The notes under the pieces are model-generated. The model was given only the letters and a program-made list of their open reading frames with translations, was not told where the DNA came from and searched no databases. The position numbers were made by a program, and so were the translations under genes. A stretch of DNA of 64,000 nt from Anastrepha obliqua (Eukaryota > Arthropoda > Insecta > Diptera > Tephritidae): the NCBI RefSeq assembly GCF_027943255.1, contig NC_072895.1, positions 84,136,001 through 84,200,000 on the forward strand. Direction: 5' to 3'. Position 1 is the first letter of the stretch, and every line of letters starts with the position of its first letter. Below are positions 34,473 through 64,000 of the stretch, one piece after another.

Positions 34473-35482
34473 CATAGGTATATATGTACATAAAAATAAA
34501 AAAAGTTGAGCACTGGTTATACAGAATTAATTAAATGCTGACCATTTTTTATAAGCTATATACAAATTCCCCCGACGCTGCCTTTTACCGAAAATCCTCG
34601 ATATTATTTAATTTTTTTGTTTTTCTTTTTTTACTTTTAAGATTCTCATTTACTATTGGTACGCAGATGTCGCAAGTCTCAGTTGTCATAGCACCGTTCC
34701 CACTAATTTAAGCTGATCTCGGCAACCCTGATGCTGCTGTCATAATCAGCTGCGTTTAATGACTTCTTTGTTTACAAAACAACTTTTGTTTCGCTTGGCT
34801 GAGTTTTATTGGATACTTATTTTGTTTTCGTTTAATTGTTTTGGATTTGCGCAGTAGAAAGCTAAGAAAATGAAAGCAACTCGATTATGAATTGGTATAT
34901 TATTAGCGTGCAATGAAGGACTAACAAAAAACCAGCCAATACTCAAAGAGCACAAAAGATTCATTCAATGCAGTTCCAGCTTCTCGAACAAAAACATTTC
35001 AAAACACAGCTGCTACGAGTTCGCTTTGGTTGTGCAACGCTGGAGGCAGGGCAATGGTGGTGACTAACCATGAACAAACATACGTGCGTGCGTGTGTTTT
35101 CGACGATTAGTTGACTTACTCGGTGCTGGGTCGCGTTCGTGAGATTAAAAGTAGACGCAAAACGTTTGTGGCAGCAAAAGTAGCAGACAGTTCGGTTTAG
35201 TTAAACGGAGACAGACTTTCGATTTTTGCCTGCTTTTTTTTAGAAACTTTTTCACTTCTCAAAAATTTGCAAATTCTGAAGCATTTCTTATATTTCTATT
35301 TGATCAATTGAAAACGCGATTTGTTAAAATGTATTTTATAAAGAATTTACGCCAATTTTATATGTGAAATTATAAAAGCCAAAGAAAAACTACGTAGAAG
35401 AATTGAAAGAATCCCCACTTAATTTCATCACAATATTTAAGCTATAATCCGGGTAAAATTTTGATTAAAAACTCGAGGCAGT
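34473..35482 (+). promoter_or_regulatory. Probable promoter and 5' leader region of the KIAA0930 homolog
   Basis: This kilobase lies between the mariner TA site and the start codon and holds no transposon I recognise. A possible Inr-like block (cagttcggttt) occurs near 35187, with no clear TATA box. A 12-codon upstream ORF (35329-35367) would lie in the leader if the first exon is continuous. The start site is inferred, not seen. Confidence 0.35.
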
Positions 35483-56610
<21,128 letters not shown>

Positions 56611-57109
56611 TATTAAATTTAATTATTTTATTTCGTTTACTTTCATTTGTTTTTTTATTTTTATGTTCATTCTTAGGTTTCCTTTTTATTGTATTAATTT
56701 ATACAAATGTACACTCCATTTTAAGTCTTTCTACTTGTAATTTTATCCAGTTTACTTAATTACCAGCGAATTTTTAATTAATAGCGCTAAAATATCGTGA
56801 AATATTGTGATCTTTTATTTGTATTATAGTATAGTAGTTTTTAATTTTTTGTACGCGTTTGACTATAAATTCAATCAAATGTGTTTTTATTTGTATTTTA
56901 AAAACATTAAAAAACATTTATTTCATTTATTTTATTAATATCGGGTGTTTTTTTCGCTACATGAGAACTATCTGTATCGATAACTATAGCAAACTGTATG
57001 AGAACTATCGATATCAGCTGAGAATGGCAATCTGTGTTGTCATTTCTGTTCATGCAGTTTGCCAAATCATCATAAATCGTTTAACGCCAGAACAACGCTT
57101 CCAAACGTA

Positions 57110-57222
57110 ATCATCCCCCATACATATATGAGGATGGTGCGGAAGTGACATTGCTTGGTCGGATATAAATCCAGGTCGTTCCGGTTACTTAAAGCAGACT
57201 CTCGTGGGAACGGCATCCTCAG
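57110..57222 (-). mobile_element. Short repeat family 2, copy f
   Basis: Plus strand: CCATACATATATGAGGATGG, CGGATATAAATCCAGGTCGT, CCGGTTACTTAAAG, CTCGTGGGAACGGC. The TTG tail is missing. It interrupts the outer mariner after its N-terminal codons. Confidence 0.7.
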
Positions 57223-57322
57223 TTCTTATTTCTTTTGAAATGAGGAAGGGGCTGCTGTTACGGTGAATGGCGAACGAACTTTTGTTTCATGAACTAAACA
57301 TGACGGTGCAACTTGCCACATA

Positions 57323-58610
57323 CGAGGTGTGTTCAAAAAATAAGGTGAATTTTCATTTTTCTCAAAAAAATATGTATTTATTCATCAATTTCTATTTTAT
57401 CTCCCTCAAAGTAGTGCCCCTTAGACATACTTGTGCCAGCGTTGTTTCCAATCCTCGAATTAGTTCTGATAGGCACTTTTTGGTATGTCCTTGAGCTCTC
57501 TCAGGGATTCGGTTTTTATCTCAATTGTCTCAATTTTGGGAACAGGAAATAGTGGAAATAGAAATAGGGCGTCAAATTTGGTGAATACGGTGGCTGAGGC
57601 ATGATAACGGAGTTATTTTTGGCCAAATAATCTCTCACAAGCAAAGATAAGTGACCAGGTGGATTATGATGATGTAAAAGCCATGCATTTTTTTCACAAT
57701 TCCGGTCGTTTTTTCGTATTTCTTCACACAAACGGCGCATAACTTCAAGGTAATATAATACTCCTTATTTACCGTACGACCTTGTGGTAAGAACTCCTAA
57801 TGCACTACCCCATAGTAATCGAAGAAAACACTGAGCAAAACCTTGGCATTCGATCGAACTTGGCGCGCTTTTTTTTTTGGTCTTGGCTCTCCTGGACTCT
57901 TCCATTGGGACGATTGGGCTTTGGTTTCGAGTTCATAACCATATACCCATGATTCGTCACCATTTTAAGCAAATCTGGGCCATCGTTGACGCCATTCAAC
58001 AATTCCTGAGTGATGCTCATGTGACGTTGTTCTTGGTCAAAAGTCAGCAATTTCGAAACGAACTTCGCTGCCACACGCTTCATGCCCAAAATTCCCGAAA
58101 AGATTGCATGGTATGAGCCAACCGATATGCCGACATCTAAGCAACTTCTTTAATTGTGATTCGACGATTCTCCATAAGAATTTTCTTCACTTTCTCAACA
58201 TTTTCATCGGTTGTTGATGTGCTGGGGCGTCCAGAGCGAGCGTCGTCATTCACATCTTCTCGAACTTCTGTGAACAGCTCGTACCTTTTGTAAACATTTT
58301 TTTTACTCAGAGTGCTCTCACCGTATGGCTGTCAACATTTCAAGTGTTTTTGAGCACTTAATTCCATTTTGTACTCAAAATTTGATGCAACTTCTTTGAT
58401 CCATTTTTTCGATACAAGAAAATCGCCGAACACGCAAAACCCTTCTCTTATTTATGACTCTCACAAACAAACTAAACATGCGATATTGCGAAAATCATGA
58501 AGATATTTTCGAGATAAGATTGCCAACATAAAAAAAAAATAATAATCGAAAGTCGAATGTACGTAGCCCGCGAAATTTCAAAATTCACCTTATTTTTTGA
58601 CCACCCCTCG
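57323..58610 (-). mobile_element. Full-length but degenerate DD34D mariner, 1288 bp
   Basis: TA at 57321-57322 and 58611-58612; inverted ends CGAGGTGTGTTCAAAAAATA and (reverse) CGAGGGGTGGTCAAAAAATA, both continuing AGGTGAATTTT. Minus-strand frames: LGMKRVAAKFVSKLLTFDQE, NHGYMVMNSKPKPN, KKKRAKFDRMPRFCSVFSS, then HHHNPPGHLSLLVRDYLAKN (second Asp changed to His or Asn) and MPQPPYSPNLTP (third block altered). Many stops. Related by its ends to the element at 20529. Confidence 0.9.
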
Positions 58611-58879
58611 TAGCGCGCTTAACAATCGATTTATCGCAATAATCACGACACATTAACGCCATATGGCTAGATTTATTGGAAAAAGTAGTCAAAGTTGAAC
58701 TGAACGAATGGACGATGTAACTCGTAGCCGCGGGGGACATATGCCAGATATCATATTGAAAAAATGAATACCATGAAATATCTACCAGATTATAAAATTA
58801 TAAAAAAAAATCATTCCAACAATATTTCAGTTTTATAATATCATTTTAAGTTCTCAAGCTGTTAAAAAAACACCCGTTT

Positions 58880-59795
58880 TCACACAAAAACACATCATTA
58901 CAAACGTAGCTAACTGAACAAAAAACTAAAGGAACAAACTGTTATTGATTCCTACACGAAAACACTATACAAACGAATACTAAAAAATCATTACGAAATC
59001 CTTACGTACATACCTTATTAAAAAATGTTAGCCAAAACAAGTCTCTAATTGCCAGTTGCTGTGTAGAAATTAGCGCCAGCCGCTAGCGTGTCCAAATTTT
59101 GATAAGGTTCTCATTTCTCTCTCATTCACCGAGAACTTCATTAGCTTTTACAAATACTTCGATTGAGAATCATAGGCGAAAGCTGCGGATTGGCATTTGT
59201 GTGTATTAAATTTAAAACAAAGTCTAGGATTTATTAAAATAGCACGTGTATACAAAAACAAAAACAGAAAACAAAATTAATTTAACTGCATTAGCATATA
59301 TTTGGCAGCTAAGTAAGTAGTTCGTAATCGTGTGTTGTATTGTATGGCATATTTGCAAGTGTAGGCGCGTTAATCAATTCATATAAATGAATAAAATATA
59401 AAAAAAAAACAAAATGCATAATAAATACATATTCATTCACAAATGTAGAATCTAACTAAAAAATAATAAAATGTAATTTAAAGATTGTCATATACGAATT
59501 ATACATACATACAAATCAAAAACTAAATAAAGTCAAACTTATTAAAAATCGTACGAATTAGTTGATTTATTTTTGAAAAATTAGATTAAATTGGAATATT
59601 TATAAATTACATAAGGCTGAAGGGGATATGTTTCTCCTGCAATTTTGGATTTTTCTTTTTACTTAATTTTGTATACTCATTGTCATTTGTCTATACTCAT
59701 AATTCATAGAAGATCCTTTAGAAATATTTAAATTCATTAAAAAAATGGCATTGAATTAAGTATTAAAGGTATATTTTCTGTTAACATTTCATAGA
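58880..59795. other. AT-rich downstream sequence
   Basis: AATAAA signals occur near 59392 and 59526. They might serve a distal poly-A site for the upstream gene, but the nested mariners lie between. No gene is supported. Confidence 0.4.
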
Positions 59796-59796
59796 T

Positions 59797-60060
59797 TTAG
59801 ATGAGTTGGATTGGTGGTTTCTTTTTTAACCTTAAAAAGACACGCAATGGTGAAGACGATCTCGGTATTTTGCCTATTACATTTTTTACTTCCTCTTTTA
59901 TTAAAGGGATTTTTAAGTCCCGATGAATTTGGGCATTCGTCACGTACCACGTAGCGTTTACCAAGGTGCGTAGGATATTGGACCGGAAATGTTCCAGAAT
60001 TTCTAAACTTGAATTTGATGTTATCAAATCCATAAGTCCAGACTGGTTTGAGCCCACATT
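59797..60060 (-). pseudogene. Jockey/Doc-like LINE RT C-terminus
   Basis: Minus strand: SNSSLEILEHFRSNILRTLV, NATWYVTNAQIHRDLKIPLI and KEEVKNVIGKI. The SKILRxxxNAPWYVxNxxIHxDLKI block is characteristic of the end of Jockey/Doc ORF2. Truncated on both sides. Confidence 0.75.
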
Positions 60061-60374
60061 TGTAAAGGATAGCCTTGTTGTCCTTTGGCGGGATTTACGC
60101 CAATACATGCTTCGAAATATTAATCCTAGAACTTTCCTTTTGGAACATTCAACATAAATTTTTAGTGAATGCTCATTTCGGTAACTGTAACACGAACGAC
60201 AAAACGGTAAAGCGTAAACTGCTGCCACCAGAAGCAAGTAAGAGAACAAAAGCAGTTAATAAAGGAGATCCGGCGAAGTGAAAAAGCCTCACTTAATCAG
60301 CTCTGTGACGAGGCGGGCATAAGCCCGCGGGCTAGCGAATACAGAGTAGTGATATTCCCGAACTAGCTAAATAA

Positions 60375-61600
60375 TATTGTTCGGACCCTGTTTCCTCACC
60401 GTAAAAGAGACAACATGATATATATTCCAGCATCTCAGAATGGCATTGTTGAGATAATAGCTGAAGTTATGCAAGCAACAAAAATGATTTGGGACCGCAA
60501 AACTTCCGGTCCCGATGGTATTCCAAACATAGCGTTAAACAGACTATTTGGAGAACCCCAAAATATATATATAAATATATTCGAATCTCTGGCAGAGGCA
60601 GACTTGTGCTGCTCCCAAAGCCAAGGAATCCACGAAGTCAGGGCCGTAGAGAGCATATCCGGGCCCCGGGGGAAAATTGCAAATGCGGGCCCTTTCCAAT
60701 TATGTCTAATTCATATAATTCGAATTACTCTCAAGTCCGGGCCCCTTTGAGAACTCCGGGCCTGGGGTAAAAAGTACCCGATCCCCCTCCCTCTCGTCGG
60801 GGCTGCACGAAGTATAGTATACCTCCATTCTAACATCCTTTGTGTATCCTTAATACCATAGGCAACGTTTTGGAACGGCTTATAAGTCATAGAATACAAC
60901 CGTATACCAAATACGAAGAGAGACTATCTGCGTGCCAAAAGTCTTCCGAAACTTAAAGCCTACTACCGTACTATATGAGGCCTTGTACAAAACCAGTTCG
61001 GACAATGCTGCAATGGTGGTCACAGGCTTACCGCCTATTCATATAATGGCGGAACCTGTGAGAATATACAAGCAAAAAGATCAGTGTAACACTAACGTAG
61101 CAGGAATTATAGTGAAAGGGAAGGCTACATCCTTACCAAAACGGCAGAAGCGTTGGGAAAACTCGACAAAAGGAAGATGGACTTATGGTATACGCTAATC
61201 CCTTCGAGTTAGGGCGAGCGTAAATTCCAGCTAACGCAATTATTGACAAGTCATGGATGCTACCTGAAGTACCTGCATCACTTTAGGCTACGTTAGCCGC
61301 ATTTATGCCCAGTATGTGATGAAGATACAAGGCATGGGTATTTTATGGGCCTACGATTTGCGGCGAACATACCAGCCTTACTATTAGAAGATCCGATAGG
61401 ACCTTAAAACTTGGTCGCCATCATGATGACTTCAAAGCATGCGTGGGAAAAGATTTTGTCAATAATCAACGATATATAACACACATTAAAGCACACAGAA
61501 GTGAGTGAAGCATTCACCTACGAGGTCAGCTATAGCTCAATAGACGGTACTAGGCAAGGAAACGGAGCCTTGAAGTCGACAAGAGACATGTTTGGTGGGA
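60375..61600 (+). pseudogene. R1-like LINE remnant
   Basis: It encodes KMIWDRKTSGPDGIPNIALN, GRGRLVLLPKPRNP in a shifted frame, then far downstream WTYGIR-type and FQLTQLLTSHGCYLKYLHHF, HLCPVCDEDTRHGYFM (cysteine motif) and NDI tail. Catalytic RT motifs between are deleted. Order fits R1-type LINEs. Confidence 0.75.
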
Positions 61601-61743
61601 GGGGCGGATAGGCTCAGCTGGGGTGGTTTCTGAAAATATGTACATAAAACAGTAGGGAGATTAAAGTGCACGCAGCTTTTGAACATTAATCCGAATGACT
61701 TTTGTTATATGTACCATACATATGTATGTATATGGAAATATTT

Positions 61744-61760
61744 TGAATGAATGAATGAAT
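61744..61760. repeat. GAAT tetranucleotide repeat
   Basis: Four GAAT units. Confidence 0.8.
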
Positions 61761-61885
61761 CAACGAATTTCTAATTATATTCAGAAAAATCAAAATTCTG
61801 CGATACTCTCTTATTTTTAAACAGTTTGTTTTTCCTCTCAAATAGGAACCATAAAGCCTGCTAGGAACGAACATTTTTACTATTA

Positions 61886-62200
61886 CAAGGGTTGCTATTT
61901 ATGTTTCTGACCTTGGGTACTTCTAGTGTTGTCAGGCGGCATCTGACGTTTGCATTGGAAATTTTCCATATTTTTCAATAAACCCGCCAGAACGTTTCGA
62001 TGTGTAATCTATAATATATTACAGTAAACTTTAAAAATATATCTCGGCAAACAATGGAATTAAACCGTGAACATTCTCTTGCGATTATTTTGCATAATCT
62101 TCGACATGGATTAACAAGACATGAATCCATCGATGGAATAAACTCATTATTCGAGGAGCAAGTACCATCTTTTAGTTGAACTCGTATGAGTTGAATTTGC
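61886..62200 (+). pseudogene. DD34D mariner 5' fragment
   Basis: TA at 61884-61885, the end CAAGGGTTGCTATTTATGTT, then a short leader and MELNREHSLAIILHNLRHGL with TRHESIDGINSLFEEQVPSF, the start of the mariner helix-turn-helix domain. The rest is missing. Same family as 52430-52919. Confidence 0.75.
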
Positions 62201-62204
62201 ATCA

Positions 62205-63690
62205 CAGTTCTAAGCTTAGGTTCTTTTCTGGTTTAAATTGCAAAACTCTCTCTAAGGTAATTTTCCGAAACTCATATACATAATACATAAATCTGTGGAT
62301 GTTGGACAACATAACTTAAATTGACCACCTTTCTACTAACAGACATTCAAATTCTGAGTTTTAATGAAATATTCGAATTCGAAACATTACTAGCAGTTCG
62401 ACATACTGCAGAGTTTTGACTCTTTATTGGCCTTTTTATATAAAAAATATTGTTCAGCCTACCATAAAAACCATATAAATCAAATTTTCGATAAAAGATA
62501 AGATCTAAAAAACAGCAAAAACAAGTTTAGCCACATTACAATCTGTACTATAAAGGTGAATGTCTGTACGTTGTCCGCGCATCACTACGAAACGACAACA
62601 CCGAATGACGTAAAAATTTCTATACATTCATATTTTCATCCAATGAAGGTTATAGGCATGTTTTTATGATGGAACTCCCTTCCCACAGCCCCCAGGCCGC
62701 GCCACCACTCTCATTCGTCACTAATAATCGAATATTTGCTTAAATTTATCTAAAAAATCTTAATTTTGTCGTAGCACAATATAACAAAAAAAAAATAATG
62801 GGATACTGCATATCAGGAGTTTTTCTGAAATTTCTGACTAAAAAGTTTTAAATCTTGATGAACATTGTTTTTTTGTGAGTTTTTTACAAAGTTTGAAACT
62901 TTGTGTTATATGGTTTTCGTATAAACTGCATGTTTATAAAAAAAATTAAATAAAAAAATTTGCAAAAATGCAAAACTTTACAATATGTCGAGCTGCTATT
63001 ACTGTGAACTCAAGTGTACATATGCATGTAAGTACCGTTAGAAAAAAGTGAAACTAATATGACAAATTTTTTTAACAAACTCCTATCTAAAAACTTCTAA
63101 AGTCAAGTTAGTTTTTCTAAAATCCACTGCTGATTTTCTCAACCTTCAAGCAGTCGTGCGGAAGCAGACGCTGCGGAAGGTTTTTGGGCTTGATACTTAT
63201 TTGAAGGCGGCATCTTATCGCCTTACCGATGCTGTTTACGACCTTGCAGTTCTTAATTAAAGGAGAGTAGAGGCCACTTCACACCTCGACTATAGTCTGA
63301 TACAACAGTCGCTGCATGTCCTGGAACTGCTTATTTGATATTTCTAACTTATTTGCAGCTAACCTCTATATCTAGAGACCCTTCAGCCGCACGGTAGTCT
63401 ACAGCTTAGCTTCCACAGAAAATATTTCCGTGATGTCGGAGCCACTTTGGCGCTCTAGCAAATAATAATAATTATAATAATAAAATTAGTGTTTTAAGTC
63501 CCTGAAATATCATATAGGTAGATGTTTTAGAATACGCGCGACCGCTACTGTTACAAACGACCACACGCCCGCTTGAAGGTTAAACAATTTTCAAAACATC
63601 ACAAGCCATTGTGACGAAATTAAGAGAAAAATAAATAAAAAGATGAAATTTTCTCAAACTCAAAAAGCTTTAAACTTGTGCTCTAAATGT
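62205..63690. other. Non-coding AT-rich sequence
   Basis: A GC-richer patch at 62560-62615 and 63160-63290, AT microsatellite-like text at 63462-63482. No gene or named element is supported. Confidence 0.45.
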
Positions 63691-63694
63691 AACA

Positions 63695-64000
63695 CACGGT
63701 CTGAATAGTCCCGTGCCTAATAAAGAAAACATGAACGTAATTTCCATCAAGAAAAACGCAAACATTCCAGCGCCGCTCTTATATTTCAATACCACTTTTA
63801 CAAAACGATTTATCTTTTGACTCAAAATGGGCCTCAGTTTCAACGATAACCTCTTTATTCGAGCGAAATTTCTTACCATTTTTTTAAGGTCTGTGAATAG
63901 CCGGTAGTCGCTGGGAGCCAAATCTAGTGAATACGGTGGATGTGGGACCAATTCGAAGTGAAATAGTTTTGCCAATGCTCAGAATCATCAAAACGTTCTT
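63695..64000 (-). pseudogene. DD34D mariner C-terminal part, running off the window
   Basis: Minus strand: FELVPHPPYSLDLAPSDYRL (third catalytic Asp in SDY), FTDLKKMVRNFARIKRLSLK and IEVxYKSGAGMF-type tail. The frame carries on past 64000, so the state of the N-terminal half is unknown. The end is near 63695 (ACACACGGTCTGAATAGTCC region). Confidence 0.8.

Larger units (their letters stand above)
56941..58876 (+). mobile_element. Outer DD41D mariner remnant carrying two insertions
   Basis: Inverted ends: CGGGTGTTTTTTT at 56942 and AAAAAAACACCCG ending 58876, with TGAGAACT just inside both. Inside: IINRLTPEQRFQT (N-term, 57064), then NEEGAAVTVNGERT and TKHDGATCH (to 57320), and after the inner mariner KSSQS and RMDDVTRSRGGHMPDIILKK (to 58765). 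Most of the transposase was already deleted. Confidence 0.8.

Overview
The window looks like a transposon-saturated stretch of a dipteran nuclear genome, most likely a tephritid fruit fly or close relative. The reasons are AT-rich sequence, very short canonical GT-AG introns (67-71 bp) beside multi-kilobase ones, and dense mariner, Tc1 and non-LTR remnants, including several mariners with DD41D spacing, as in the rosa type known from Ceratitis. There are no bacterial genes, no CRISPR and no convincing tRNA or rRNA gene.

Only one host gene is supported. It is a nine-exon plus-strand gene with coding sequence from 35483 to 56610, encoding a 966-residue homolog of the conserved eukaryotic protein KIAA0930 (DUF2045 family, function unknown). 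All nine exons join in frame through GT-AG introns. Exons 2-5 and 8-9 carry the conserved parts. Exon 7 (1575 bp) encodes a long low-complexity insertion. Introns 1, 5, 6 and 7 are full of transposons.

Left flank (1-35 kb): a LINE RNase H fragment (73-612); a TTAA-flanked MITE-like element (1728-2450); a degenerate RTE-like LINE (3001-5170); a Jockey-like LINE split by an RTE-like fragment (5870-7350); a second TTAA-flanked element with a perfect 41-bp internal palindrome (7941-8680); a SINE (9745-10072); Tc1 and mariner remnants (10100-14730); a degenerate ~110-bp tandem repeat (17098-18300); Jockey/I-like LINE pieces (19040-20260); a DD34D mariner beside a SINE (20529-21810); a Tc1/RTE chimera (22908-23650); an RNase H LINE (23640-26240) carrying a short mariner; further mariner derivatives (26629-29560); RTE-like LINEs (29660-32535); and a nearly intact DD41D mariner (33169-34470).

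Gene region (35-57 kb): exons as above. Introns hold SINEs, a second short repeat family, LINE tails, DD41D mariners, short TTAGG arrays and a Tigger/pogo remnant.

Right flank (57-64 kb): a three-layer nest of mariner, short repeat and full-length DD34D mariner (56941-58876), a Jockey-like LINE tail, an R1-like LINE, and partial mariners at 61886 and at the window end.

The strongest non-obvious signal is that the tRNA-headed SINE family and the RTE-like LINE family share the same 3' end layout: two matching blocks with a different hairpin of identical spacing between them. This fits a SINE using the reverse transcriptase of that LINE. A second short repeat shares its end with a Jockey-like LINE. 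I found no new defence or metabolic system; the interest is in the mobile elements and the fast-evolving exon 7.
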